Made by a program: the position numbers and the translations under genes. From NCBI RefSeq assembly GCF_001936575.1, contig NZ_MSMP01000013.1, forward strand, positions 1 to 64,000: a stretch of 64,000 nt of DNA, given 5' to 3'. Below the pieces are notes generated by a model, which was not told the DNA's origin, did not search any database, and worked only from the letters and a program-made list of their open reading frames with translations. The DNA is from Tenacibaculum agarivorans (GTDB lineage Bacteria > Bacteroidota > Bacteroidia > Flavobacteriales > Flavobacteriaceae). Each line of letters starts with the position of its first letter. Within the stretch, counting starts at the first letter, position 1. Positions 16,862-24,876 of the stretch are shown one piece after another.

Positions 16862-17341
16862 TTATTTTTTTACTCTTTCAGAGGCCTTTTCTACTTTAAG
16901 TTTTAAGCCTTCTTTATAAGCAATTATTTTATCTAAAACACATTTATCTGAAGCACCAATAATTTGAGCGGCTAAAATTCCAGCATTTTTAGCACCATCT
17001 AAAGCCACAGTTGCTACAGGTACACCTCCAGGCATTTGTAAAATAGATAGTACAGAATCCCATCCATCAATAGAGTTTCTACTTTTTACAGGAACTCCAA
17101 TGACAGGTAACGGGCTCATACTAGCTACCATTCCTGGTAAATGAGCAGCACCACCAGCACCAGCAATAATTACTTGTACTCCTCTTTTATGTGCATTTGT
17201 AGCATAGTCAAATAGTTTTTCTGGAGTTCTATGAGCAGAAACAATATCTACTTCTATTTGAATATCCATACTTTCTAAAACATCGATTGCTTCTTGCATG
17301 ATTGGAAGATCAGAATCACTTCCCATTATAATTCCTACCAT
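16862..17341 (-). CDS. purE: N5-carboxyaminoimidazole ribonucleotide mutase
   Basis: PurE class I converts N5-CAIR to CAIR in purine synthesis. The 159-residue sequence contains GSDSDLP near residues 8-14, the SAHRTP loop near 40-45 with the catalytic His, and GAGGAAHLPGMVA near 72-84. It follows purK by 32 bases on the same strand, the normal partner that supplies its substrate, and ends at a terminator. Confidence 0.97.
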   Translation of the reverse strand: MVGIIMGSDSDLPIMQEAIDVLESMDIQIEVDIVSAHRTPEKLFDYATNAHKRGVQVIIAGAGGAAHLPGMVASMSPLPVIGVPVKSRNSIDGWDSVLSILQMPGGVPVATVALDGAKNAGILAAQIIGASDKCVLDKIIAYKEGLKLKVEKASERVKK

Positions 17342-17373
17342 ATTATTTTATCAATTATTAATTATTGGTTTGA

Positions 17374-18534
17374 TTATAGTTTACTTATAACTCTAACAGT
17401 TTCTTTTACCTTTTGAGCAATTTCTCTAGCTTTACTCACATCTTTATTTACAATAGTAACATGTCCCATTTTACGAAAAGGTTTAGTAATTTTTTTCCCA
17501 TATAAATGTGGGGTAACTCCATCGATGTTCATAATTTCTTCTATATTTTCATAAATCACTTCTCCTGTATGACCTTCAGCACCAACTAAATTTACCATAA
17601 TTCCGGCTAGTTTACTTTCAGTACTTCCTAAAGGAAAATTTAAAATACTACGTAAATGCTGTTCAAACTGACTTGTGTAACTACCTTCAATACTATAATG
17701 TCCTGAATTATGAGTTCTTGGTGCTACTTCATTAACTAAAATTTCATCATTTTGAGTTTGAAACATTTCAACTGCTAATAACCCAACAAAATCAAAAGTA
17801 TCTGCAACTTGTAAAGCTACTTGTCTAGCTTTTTTAGCTACAGTTTCATCTATTCTAGCAGGGCAAATTACATATTCTACCTGATTGGCTTCAGGATGAA
17901 ATTCCATTTCTACTACAGGATATGTCTCTATATCACCTTTTAAATTTCTAGCTACAATTACTGCTAACTCGTTTTTAAAAGGAATCATTTGTTCAGCTAT
18001 ACATTCTCCTTCTGGTAAGTTTTCGAGATCGCTATAGTTTTTTACTACTTTTACGCCATTACCATCGTAACCAAAACGAGCAGATTTCCATACAAAAGGA
18101 AAATCAACCATATCATTTTCATAAGCATGTTTTAGTTCATCTATGTAAGCATAGTGTGTGAAATCAGCTGTAGGAATATTATTTTCCTTATAAAACTGCT
18201 TTTGCTTCGCTTTATTCTGAATGATTCTAAGATTACTAGGTTTAGGGTAAATGGGTAATCCTTCATCTTCTAGTCTATCTAAAGCATCTATATTGACGTT
18301 TTCTATTTCAATAGTCAATAAGTCTACTTTTTTTCCAAAATTGTAAACCGTATCAAAGTCTAGTAAATCACCTTGATGAAATTCATTACATATTTGTGCA
18401 CAAGGTGCATCTTCAGAAGCATCTAAGATTACTGTATGTATGTCTAATTTTTGGGTTTCGGAAAGTAGCATTCTTCCTAATTGTCCGCCACCTAAAACAC
18501 CTAATTTAAATTGTGAAGAAAAATAGTTTTGCAC
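17374..18534 (-). CDS. purK: 5-(carboxyamino)imidazole ribonucleotide synthase
   Basis: PurK is the ATP-grasp enzyme that carboxylates AIR to N5-CAIR ahead of PurE. The sequence shows KLGVLGGGQLGRM at the N-terminus, FPFVWKSARFGYDGNG (ATP-grasp), and EVAPRTHNSGHYSIE near residue 265. No ATG lies at the right place. The GTG at 18534 gives the family N-terminus (MQNYFSSQFKLGVLGGG); a TTG at 18561 would add nine residues but sits inside a TACTTTTG promoter box, so GTG was chosen. The protein is then 386 residues. It forms an operon with purE. Confidence 0.94.
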   Translation of the reverse strand: MQNYFSSQFKLGVLGGGQLGRMLLSETQKLDIHTVILDASEDAPCAQICNEFHQGDLLDFDTVYNFGKKVDLLTIEIENVNIDALDRLEDEGLPIYPKPSNLRIIQNKAKQKQFYKENNIPTADFTHYAYIDELKHAYENDMVDFPFVWKSARFGYDGNGVKVVKNYSDLENLPEGECIAEQMIPFKNELAVIVARNLKGDIETYPVVEMEFHPEANQVEYVICPARIDETVAKKARQVALQVADTFDFVGLLAVEMFQTQNDEILVNEVAPRTHNSGHYSIEGSYTSQFEQHLRSILNFPLGSTESKLAGIMVNLVGAEGHTGEVIYENIEEIMNIDGVTPHLYGKKITKPFRKMGHVTIVNKDVSKAREIAQKVKETVRVISKL

Positions 18535-18558
18535 GTCTAATCTTTTGTGTTGTTGGCA

Positions 18559-18566
18559 CAAAAGTA
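18559..18566 (-). promoter_or_regulatory. Putative -7 box for purK-purE
   Basis: TACTTTTG on the minus strand matches TAnnTTTG and lies 24 bases upstream of the GTG start of purK. Transcription would begin downstream of the alternative TTG start, which supports the GTG start. Confidence 0.4.
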
Positions 18567-18597
18567 CTAATCTTAATTGGGTAGATAAATAATTTTT

Positions 18598-19023
18598 TTA
18601 ACGTCTTATTTGTAAAACGTTACCTGCTAGTAATGCGGTGTACTCTAAAGCAAAGCAAGAACCATCTCTAATGCATTCTCCATTCTCATCTACAGGACAA
18701 CCATTTAATGTGCTATACATGTCATTATTGCAAGAACAAACTAAGCGCAAGCCATCAAAAGTCATAGGAGAAGAACAGTTACCATTAGGGCATTCTAAAT
18801 CAAATGCTTTAAAGCTAGTGTTAGTTCTTCTGATAATTAGAACTCTTCTACCACCAATAGTAGTAATAGTGCTGCCTCCCGGAACTTGAATGTCTATAAA
18901 TTCAGGATTAGATAAATTTACAGTTTCGTTTAAGAATACACCTAAAAAACAATTGTTAGAATTTATATCATCTGAACAGTTGAGAAGGAGAAAACTAAGC
19001 AATAAAAAATATATTTTTTTCAT
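18598..19023 (-). CDS. Lipoprotein with Rieske-like fold lacking the histidine ligands
   Basis: A 141-residue lipoprotein (lipobox LLLNC, Cys16). The mature part reads like a small Rieske domain: VNLSNPEFIDIQVPGG, a strand RRVLIIRRTNTSFKAFDLECPN, then SSPMTFDGLRLVCSCNNDMYSTLNGCPVD. Canonical Rieske proteins bind 2Fe-2S through CxH and CxxH; here the matching segments are CPNGNC and CSCNND with no histidine, so a normal cluster is unlikely. Eight cysteines remain after the lipobox, which may form disulfides instead. The assignment is by pattern only and needs structure comparison. Confidence 0.65.
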   Translation of the reverse strand: MKKIYFLLLSFLLLNCSDDINSNNCFLGVFLNETVNLSNPEFIDIQVPGGSTITTIGGRRVLIIRRTNTSFKAFDLECPNGNCSSPMTFDGLRLVCSCNNDMYSTLNGCPVDENGECIRDGSCFALEYTALLAGNVLQIRR

Positions 19024-19074
19024 AAAATGAAACTTAAGTAAATAAACTAACGAGGCTAATTTACAAATATTTTG

Positions 19075-19082
19075 TACATTTG
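19075..19082 (+). promoter_or_regulatory. Putative -7 box for greA
   Basis: TACATTTG matches TAnnTTTG and lies 49 bases upstream of the greA ATG. No TTG at the expected spacing was found, so the call is tentative. Confidence 0.35.
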
Positions 19083-19131
19083 TTAGATGATCTCATTCCT
19101 GACGGACTGAGATTTTTTAAATTATAGAGTT

Positions 19132-19605
19132 ATGAGTGACGTTTCATATTACACAGCAGAAGGATTAAAAAAACTTAAAGCTGAGTTAGCACACCTAGAA
19201 CAGGTGGAAAGACCTAGAGTGTCTCAAGAAATAGCGGATGCTCGCGATAAAGGGGATTTAAGTGAGAATGCAGAATACCATGCGGCTAAAGAAGAGCAAT
19301 CGTTATTAGAAACCAAAATAGCAAAGTTAAAAAATGTAGTTGCAAGTGCGAGAATTATAGACGAAAGTCAATTAGATACATCTAAAATATTAATTCACTC
19401 CATAGTGAAGTTAAAAAATACGACCAATGGTATGGAGTTTACTTATACATTAGTAGCTGATAGTGAGAGTGATGTACGTAATGGTAAATTATCTGTAAAC
19501 TCACCTATTGGAAAAGGTTTATTAGGTAAAGAAGTAGGAGATGTAGCAGAGATTCAGGTGCCTAATGGATTAATGAAGTTTGAGATCTTAGAGATATCAC
19601 GTTAA
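19132..19605 (+). CDS. greA: Transcription elongation factor GreA
   Basis: GreA rescues backtracked RNA polymerase by stimulating transcript cleavage. The 157-residue protein has the N-terminal coiled coil with the acidic tip DARDKGDLSENAEYHAAKEEQ (about residues 38-58) and a C-terminal FKBP-like domain ending in SPIGKGLLGKEVGDV. Length and motifs are standard. It stands alone between a putative promoter and a strong terminator. Confidence 0.97.
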   Translation: MSDVSYYTAEGLKKLKAELAHLEQVERPRVSQEIADARDKGDLSENAEYHAAKEEQSLLETKIAKLKNVVASARIIDESQLDTSKILIHSIVKLKNTTNGMEFTYTLVADSESDVRNGKLSVNSPIGKGLLGKEVGDVAEIQVPNGLMKFEILEISR

Positions 19606-19625
19606 GTTTTAAAAAATAGTAATGT

Positions 19626-19660
19626 AATCGAGTTTTGATACCTTCAAAACTCGATTGTTT
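19626..19660 (+). terminator. Terminator after greA
   Basis: AATCGAGTTTTGA and TCAAAACTCGATT form a 13-bp stem with a short loop, followed by a run of seven T, 21 bases after the greA stop codon. Confidence 0.88.
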
Positions 19661-19695
19661 TTTTATTTTTATACGACCAAATACATCTTAAAATC

Positions 19696-20088
19696 ATGGC
19701 TAGTATATTCACAAAAATTATAAAAGGAGAAATACCTTCGTATAAAGTAGCAGAAAACGATCAGTTTTATGCTTTTCTAGATATTAACCCGAATGCAAAG
19801 GGACATACTTTGGTGGTTCCTAAAAAAGAAGAAAATAAAATTTTTGATCTTTCTGAAGAAGAATATTCAGCATTAATGAACTTTAGTTATAGAGTAGCTA
19901 AAGCATTAGAAAAAGCAATTCCATGTGAGCGAATTGGAATGAGTGTTGTTGGTTTAGAAGTGCCTCATGTTCATGTACATTTAATTCCAATTAATTCAAT
20001 GGCAGATATGCAGTTTATGAAAAAAGAGGAATTATCTTCTGAAGAATTTGTATCATTAGCAGCGCAAATTTCAGCTAATTTTAAGTAG
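19696..20088 (+). CDS. HIT-family nucleotide hydrolase
   Basis: A 130-residue histidine-triad protein. The triad HVHVHLIP is at residues 91-98 (His91, His93, His95) and the N-terminal IFTKIIKGEIPSYKVAEND block is the classic HIT start. Such proteins hydrolyse purine nucleotide phosphoramidates or dinucleoside polyphosphates in the cytoplasm; the exact substrate is unknown. Its 3' end overlaps the convergent kinase gene by 8 bases. Confidence 0.94.
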   Translation: MASIFTKIIKGEIPSYKVAENDQFYAFLDINPNAKGHTLVVPKKEENKIFDLSEEEYSALMNFSYRVAKALEKAIPCERIGMSVVGLEVPHVHVHLIPINSMADMQFMKKEELSSEEFVSLAAQISANFK

Positions 20089-21241
20089 ACATACGATTTA
20101 AATGAATTTCAAAAGTGGTTCCTTTTCCAATTTCTGATTTTCGTATAAAAATTCGTCCTTTATGGTAGTTTTGAATAATTCGTTTGGATAAAGAAAGTCC
20201 TAATCCCCAGCCACGCTTTTTAGAAGTGTAACCTGGTCTGAATACTTTATTAAATTTAGATTTAGGAATTCCTTTACCAGTATCGCTGATTAAGATTTTG
20301 ATTAGTTCTTCCTCTTTGTCTTCTAGAATTGAAATTCCTATTTTTCCTTTACCCTGAGTAGCATCAATAGCATTTTTGATTAAATTTTCAATAACCCAAC
20401 CATAAAGTTCATCATTTAAATTGACATTAATGGTATCACTTGAAGTTTCAAAATTGAATTGAATTTGTTTAGAACTTCTGGTTTCTAAATAATCAAAAGT
20501 AGTTTTGGTTGTACTGACTATATTTTTTAATTCAAGTTTGGGTAAAGATCCAATTTTAGAAAAACGATTAGCGATAGTACTTAAACGTTGTACATCTTTT
20601 TCTATTTCATGCACATATTCAGGATTAATATCTTCAGATCGTAAAATAGCGACCCACCCTAAAAGAGAGGATAATGGTGTGCCTATTTGATGTGCAGTTT
20701 CCTTAGCCATACCAGTCCATAATTTATTCTGCTCTGCAATTTTACTAGAATTGAAGAATAAAAGTAAAATAGTTAAGAATAAAGCTAAAACTAAGATTAA
20801 AACTATAGGATAGTAGGTTAGTCTTTTTAAAAGATCTGAGTTGTTATAGTAAATGAACTCCTTTCTTCCCAAGTAGTTAATTTCAATTGGCTTGTTCTGC
20901 TTTTTCATAATAGCCAATTGTTTTTGTAAGTAAAGATTACTTGAAGCTTTTAAAGGGTCTAAATTATGGTGTTCTATGATAGTTCCATTAATATTCGTTA
21001 AAATACAAGGGATTTTATTTTCTCCTAAAGCTTTTATTTCTAGACTCATATCTGCATCTAGATCTGAAGTGTCATTGCCAAAACGCTCAATAGCCATAGC
21101 AAAAAGCTCCATTTTTACTCTTTCATCAGTTTTAAACTTTTTGAAAAAGGCATATGTATTCCATAAAATCAATGTTAAAATGGAGAAAGAAGTCAGTAAT
21201 ATGATACGTTTAACCCAGAAAAAATCTTTGAAAAATGTCAT
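20081..21241 (-). CDS. Membrane sensor histidine kinase (orphan)
   Basis: A 386-residue kinase with transmembrane helices near 12-31 and 143-163 that enclose a periplasmic sensor region of about 110 residues. The H-box MAKETAHQIGTPLSSLLGW places the phosphorylated His at 184. The catalytic ATPase domain shows the N-box VIENLIKNAIDAT, the G1 box DTGKGIP and the G2 box GWGLGLSLSK. No HAMP domain is obvious and no response regulator lies beside it, so its partner must be elsewhere. A TATATTTG box sits 5 bases upstream of the ATG, implying a very short leader. Confidence 0.92.
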   Translation of the reverse strand: MTFFKDFFWVKRIILLTSFSILTLILWNTYAFFKKFKTDERVKMELFAMAIERFGNDTSDLDADMSLEIKALGENKIPCILTNINGTIIEHHNLDPLKASSNLYLQKQLAIMKKQNKPIEINYLGRKEFIYYNNSDLLKRLTYYPIVLILVLALFLTILLLFFNSSKIAEQNKLWTGMAKETAHQIGTPLSSLLGWVAILRSEDINPEYVHEIEKDVQRLSTIANRFSKIGSLPKLELKNIVSTTKTTFDYLETRSSKQIQFNFETSSDTINVNLNDELYGWVIENLIKNAIDATQGKGKIGISILEDKEEELIKILISDTGKGIPKSKFNKVFRPGYTSKKRGWGLGLSLSKRIIQNYHKGRIFIRKSEIGKGTTFEIHLNRMST

Positions 21242-21245
21242 TGTT

Positions 21246-21253
21246 CAAATATA
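21246..21253 (-). promoter_or_regulatory. Putative -7 box for the histidine kinase
   Basis: TATATTTG on the minus strand matches TAnnTTTG exactly and ends 5 bases before the kinase ATG. If used, the mRNA would be nearly leaderless. Confidence 0.35.
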
Positions 21254-21328
21254 AACTATTCTGAACATTATAACTTAATCCCTAAAAGCATAGTATATTT
21301 ACACTATAGTTTTTTAAAACAAAATAAC

Positions 21329-22192
21329 ATGTTAACCATAAATCCAAAAGAAATTCCTACGGGTAAACTGCATCAGTATTTATTAGGTGCTATTGCACCT
21401 AGACCGATTGCTTTTGCTAGTACTATAGATAAAGATGGAAATCCTAATTTATCACCATTTAGCTTTTTCAATGTATTTGGAGCTAATCCACCTATTTTAA
21501 TCTTTTCACCAGCCAGAAGTGTAAGGAATAATACAACTAAACACACATTAGATAATGCTGAGGAAACAAAAGAAGTAGTAGTTAATGTGGTAAATTATGA
21601 TATAGTACAGCAAATGTCATTAAGTAGTACTATGTATCCCAAAGGTGTTAATGAATTTGTGAAGTCTGGGCTAACGATGTTAGCATCCGAAGAAGTAAAA
21701 CCTTTTAGGGTTAAAGAATCTCCCGTGCAATTTGAATGTAAAGTGAACGATATTATTTACACAGGAAAAGAAGGCGGTGCAGGAAATCTGATTGTATGTG
21801 AGGTAGTTAAAATGCATATTAAAGAAGAAGTTTTAAACGAAGAAGGACAAATAGATCAATACAAAATAGATTTAGTGTCCAGAGCAGGAGGAAGTTTCTA
21901 TTCTAGAGCTAGAGATGGTTTCTTTGAAATTCCAAAACCACTTTCTACTTTAGGTATTGGTGTAGATCAATTACCAAATGAGATTAAAAATAGTTCTATT
22001 TTAACGGGTAATAATCTGGGAATGTTAGCGAATATAGAAAAGCTACCTACTAGTGAGGTTGTTAATAACTTTAGCGAACAACATCCTGAGTATGTTGGTA
22101 TATCAGCCGAAAAAAAACATACATTTGCACAACTATATTTAGCAAAGAATGATGTAGAAAGTGCTTGGAAAGTACTTTTAATAAACAGATAA
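21329..22192 (+). CDS. Flavin reductase-like FMN-binding protein
   Basis: A 287-residue protein whose first 200 residues carry the flavin reductase-like split-barrel: LLGAIAPRPIAFASTIDKDG and NLSPFSFFNVFGANPPILIFSP are diagnostic for the FMN-binding family. It probably reduces free flavin with NAD(P)H or binds FMN for a partner enzyme; the substrate is unknown. The last 80 residues form an extension common in Bacteroidota members. A DUF3127 gene follows after 4 bases, so they form an operon. Confidence 0.9.
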   Translation: MLTINPKEIPTGKLHQYLLGAIAPRPIAFASTIDKDGNPNLSPFSFFNVFGANPPILIFSPARSVRNNTTKHTLDNAEETKEVVVNVVNYDIVQQMSLSSTMYPKGVNEFVKSGLTMLASEEVKPFRVKESPVQFECKVNDIIYTGKEGGAGNLIVCEVVKMHIKEEVLNEEGQIDQYKIDLVSRAGGSFYSRARDGFFEIPKPLSTLGIGVDQLPNEIKNSSILTGNNLGMLANIEKLPTSEVVNNFSEQHPEYVGISAEKKHTFAQLYLAKNDVESAWKVLLINR

Positions 22193-22196
22193 CAGT

Positions 22197-22562
22197 ATGG
22201 AAGTAATAGGGAAGATTAAAATTATTAACGAAACACAAACCTTTGGTAGCAATGGTTTTAGAAAGAGAGAATTAGTAATAACTACAGATGAGCAATATCC
22301 TCAGATGATATTAATTGAATTTATTCAAGATAAATGTGATTTATTGAATAGTTTTCAAGTAGGACAGGATGTGAAAGTTTCTATAAATTTAAGAGGTAGA
22401 GAATGGATTAATCCTGAAGGAGTAGCAAAATATTTTAACTCTATTCAAGGATGGAGAATTGAGAATTTACAGCAATCAGCTCCGCAAAACTTACCTCCAA
22501 CTGATCAGTTTCAACCAGCGCCAGATTTAACGGATAACGAACCTGATGACTTACCGTTCTAG
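22197..22562 (+). CDS. DUF3127 protein
   Basis: A 121-residue protein matching the DUF3127 family of Bacteroidota: MEVIGKIKIINETQTFGSNGFRKRELVI, then FIQDKCDLLNSFQVGQDVKVSINLRGREW and YFNSIQGWRIE. The pattern of strands resembles an OB-fold, and the tail is Pro/Asp-rich and ends DDLPF, like the acidic tip of single-strand DNA-binding proteins. A nucleic-acid-related role is therefore plausible but inferred. It is co-transcribed with the flavin reductase-like gene and ends at a terminator. Confidence 0.88.
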   Translation: MEVIGKIKIINETQTFGSNGFRKRELVITTDEQYPQMILIEFIQDKCDLLNSFQVGQDVKVSINLRGREWINPEGVAKYFNSIQGWRIENLQQSAPQNLPPTDQFQPAPDLTDNEPDDLPF

Positions 22563-22587
22563 ATAATATTTATAATAAAAGATAAGG

Positions 22588-22611
22588 CCTCACAATATTG
22601 TGAGGTTTTTT
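22588..22611 (+). terminator. Terminator after the DUF3127 gene
   Basis: CCTCACAAT and ATTGTGAGG form a perfect 9-bp stem with almost no loop, followed by a run of T, 25 bases after the stop codon. Confidence 0.85.
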
Positions 22612-22674
22612 ATTATGAAAAAGCGAAAAATATAGCTTGTATAATGAGGAATGTAAAGTATAAATTTATTATAT

Positions 22675-22753
22675 TTACAATAGTAGTAATCTAGTTGTAT
22701 TGTACCCCGATTTCTCAATGAAATCTTAAAACCTCTCTTCGGAGAGGTTTTTT
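22675..22753 (+). ncRNA. Candidate small RNA
   Basis: Between two plus-oriented terminators lies a segment with no reading frame. A TTG at 22637 and TAAATTTA at 22661-22668, spaced 21 bases, could form a promoter. The predicted RNA of about 80 bases contains ATTTC-TCAAT-GAAAT as a small hairpin (22710-22724) and ends in a strong terminator. A transcript is inferred, not shown. Confidence 0.25.
22728..22753. terminator. Bidirectional terminator before the DedA-like gene end
   Basis: AAAACCTCTC, a TTCG tetraloop and GAGAGGTTTT form a very stable hairpin with T-runs on both strands. It lies 25 bases beyond the stop of the minus-strand DedA-like gene and also ends anything transcribed from the left. 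Confidence 0.85.
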
Positions 22754-22777
22754 GTTAAGTTTACATTAATAATATGA

Positions 22778-23401
22778 TTAGCTTACCACAGAAAAAATGG
22801 CCCAAGCATAAATAGCGAATCGTAAAAAACGAAATAATCCAAAAATGATTACATTTTTGATTGGATAACGAATCATTCCTGCAGTTAAACAACTAATAGC
22901 AAAAGGAAGTGGAAGTAAGGCTCCTACTAAAATTAAAAGGCCACCCCATTTTTTAGTGTTTTTTAAATGATCTGCCATCTTAACTTCCAAATACTGTTTT
23001 ATCGATTTTATTTTTAAAGAAGTTTTTCCTAAAAAATAAGCAGTTATACCTCCTAAATATGATAAAACAGCTAGAATAGCTACATTTAATAATGGTGTGG
23101 AAGTTTTTTTAGACCAAGCAATAAAAATTTCAGGAGGAACTAAACCTAGTATAGTTTCAGAAATAAAAAATGTGATTAACAAACTAGGTCTAGAAAAAGT
23201 TTCGGTCATTTTCTGTAACCCGTCATTAATATTGTAAACATATTTATTAAAAACAAAAACTAAAATAGCAATAACAACTGCTGGCCAGAATGCTTTTTTA
23301 ATACTTTCCCATATAAACATGTAAAAACCAGTACGCTGATAATAGTTATGTAGTCTTTTTACATGTGGATCTTTATTCTTCTTTGACAGTTTTTTTTTCA
23401 T
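22778..23401 (-). CDS. DedA/VTT-family membrane protein
   Basis: A 207-residue membrane protein with a VTT (SNARE-associated/DedA) domain. Hydrophobic segments lie near residues 35-52, 72-92, 104-125, 150-172 and 185-205, and LLILVGALLPLPFAISCLTAG is the characteristic re-entrant block of the family. Relatives flip lipids or support membrane potential. The basic N-terminus MKKKLSKKNKDPHVKRL is cytoplasmic. The ATG at 23401 was chosen; the ATG at 23413 is also possible. Anything further upstream would enter the promoter at 23429-23458. Confidence 0.85.
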   Translation of the reverse strand: MKKKLSKKNKDPHVKRLHNYYQRTGFYMFIWESIKKAFWPAVVIAILVFVFNKYVYNINDGLQKMTETFSRPSLLITFFISETILGLVPPEIFIAWSKKTSTPLLNVAILAVLSYLGGITAYFLGKTSLKIKSIKQYLEVKMADHLKNTKKWGGLLILVGALLPLPFAISCLTAGMIRYPIKNVIIFGLFRFLRFAIYAWAIFSVVS

Positions 23402-23428
23402 ATCCGTCTGCATCAAACATTTAAGCGG

Positions 23429-23458
23429 CAAAAATAGCTACCTTTTTACGAGTACCAA
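23429..23458 (-). promoter_or_regulatory. Bacteroidota-type promoter of the DedA-like gene
   Basis: On the minus strand TTG (23456-23458) is followed after exactly 19 bases by TATTTTTG (23429-23436), a full match to the Bacteroidota TTG / TAnnTTTG promoter. This is the clearest promoter in the window and rules out starts upstream of 23413. Confidence 0.65.
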
Positions 23459-23496
23459 AGTTAAAACTTATTATTTTTACGTACCAAGTCATAATT

Positions 23497-24876
23497 ATGA
23501 AGGCGACAAAAATCATAGAAATTATTTTTAAAAAATACATTCCTTCTCCTTTCACTATAGCAGTATTGTTAACACTAGTAACTCTTGTGTTTGCTTTATT
23601 TTTTACAAACTCAAATAATGAAACAACCACAGGTTATTTATTTAGAATTTTAGGATTTTGGGAGTCTGAAATATGGAATGCAAATTTACTCGTGTTTGCA
23701 TATCAAATGATGTTGATTTTAGTGTTAGGACATGTATTAGTTTTAAGTAAGCCAATGAGTACTTTAATTTTAAAAGTTACTAAATACTGTACAACTACAG
23801 CAACAAGTGCCGCAATAGTTAGTAGTTTGACAATGCTGGTGTCCTTTTTTAATTGGGGTTTGGGTTTAATTTTTGGAGCTCTTTTGGCTAGAAAAGTTGC
23901 AGAAGATGCACAACGGAAAAATATTCAACTTAATTATCCATTAATTGGAGCTTCAGGTTATGTAGGACTAATGGTATGGCATGGTGGGATTTCAGGATCA
24001 GCACCAATTAAAATTAATGAATCAGGTCATTTGAAAACTATGATGAAATCGTTGTCAACTAGTACAGATCTAAATAAGTTACCAGAGCTGATTAGTTTTA
24101 ATGAAACCGTTTTGAGTTGGTGGAACATAGTATTGTTCTTTTTAGTGGTTATTGCAGTGTCTTTGACGTTTTTTATCATTGGAAAAAAAAGTAAGCCAAC
24201 CCAAATTCAATTAAATATTTATGAAAGGATTAATAATGATTTACCAAAAACAAAAGCTGAACAATTAGATCAATCAAACGCTTTAGCTTTTCTACTCGGA
24301 GGAATTATTTTAATTACTTTTTTCTACAGGTACTATGCTAATTTGTTGAGTTTACAAATAACACCAAATCTTATTAATTTTTTTATGTTAGGTTTGGCCA
24401 TCATTTTACATGGAAATATTAAAAATTTTAGTAAAGCAGTGGGAGAAGCTATTTCAGATGTATCTGGGATTTTAATCCAATTCCCATTGTATTTTGGTAT
24501 TATGGGAATAATGAAGCATACAGGAATGGTAACATTAATTTCAGATTTTTTCGTTTCAATATCTACAAGTCAAACCTTACCTATATTTACTTTTTTTAGT
24601 GCAGGTTTAGTGAATATATTTGTGCCGAGTGGAGGAGGACAATGGGTAGTACAAGGACCAATAGTGTTAGAAAGTGCTTTAAAATTAGGAGTACCATTAC
24701 CAAAAGCGATTATGGCATTGGCCTATGGAGATCAAATTACTAATATGTTACAACCTTTTTGGGCCTTACCTTTATTAGGAATTACTAAGCTAAAAGCTAA
24801 AGAGATTCTACCTTACACCTTAATAGCTATGTTTGTTGGTATGTTTATCTATATTTTAGGATTAATTATTTTATAA
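23497..24876 (+). CDS. atoE: Short-chain fatty acid transporter, AtoE family
   Basis: A 459-residue inner-membrane transporter with about 11-12 hydrophobic segments. The signatures FFNWGLGLIFGALLARKVA, YVGLMVWHGGISGSAPI and FVPSGGGQWVVQGPIV are typical of the AtoE family, which takes up short-chain fatty acids such as acetoacetate or butyrate. It begins 65 bases from the divergent DedA-like gene and its stop codon directly abuts the aat start. No fatty-acid catabolic genes lie alongside, so the substrate is inferred from the family. Confidence 0.92.
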   Translation: MKATKIIEIIFKKYIPSPFTIAVLLTLVTLVFALFFTNSNNETTTGYLFRILGFWESEIWNANLLVFAYQMMLILVLGHVLVLSKPMSTLILKVTKYCTTTATSAAIVSSLTMLVSFFNWGLGLIFGALLARKVAEDAQRKNIQLNYPLIGASGYVGLMVWHGGISGSAPIKINESGHLKTMMKSLSTSTDLNKLPELISFNETVLSWWNIVLFFLVVIAVSLTFFIIGKKSKPTQIQLNIYERINNDLPKTKAEQLDQSNALAFLLGGIILITFFYRYYANLLSLQITPNLINFFMLGLAIILHGNIKNFSKAVGEAISDVSGILIQFPLYFGIMGIMKHTGMVTLISDFFVSISTSQTLPIFTFFSAGLVNIFVPSGGGQWVVQGPIVLESALKLGVPLPKAIMALAYGDQITNMLQPFWALPLLGITKLKAKEILPYTLIAMFVGMFIYILGLIIL

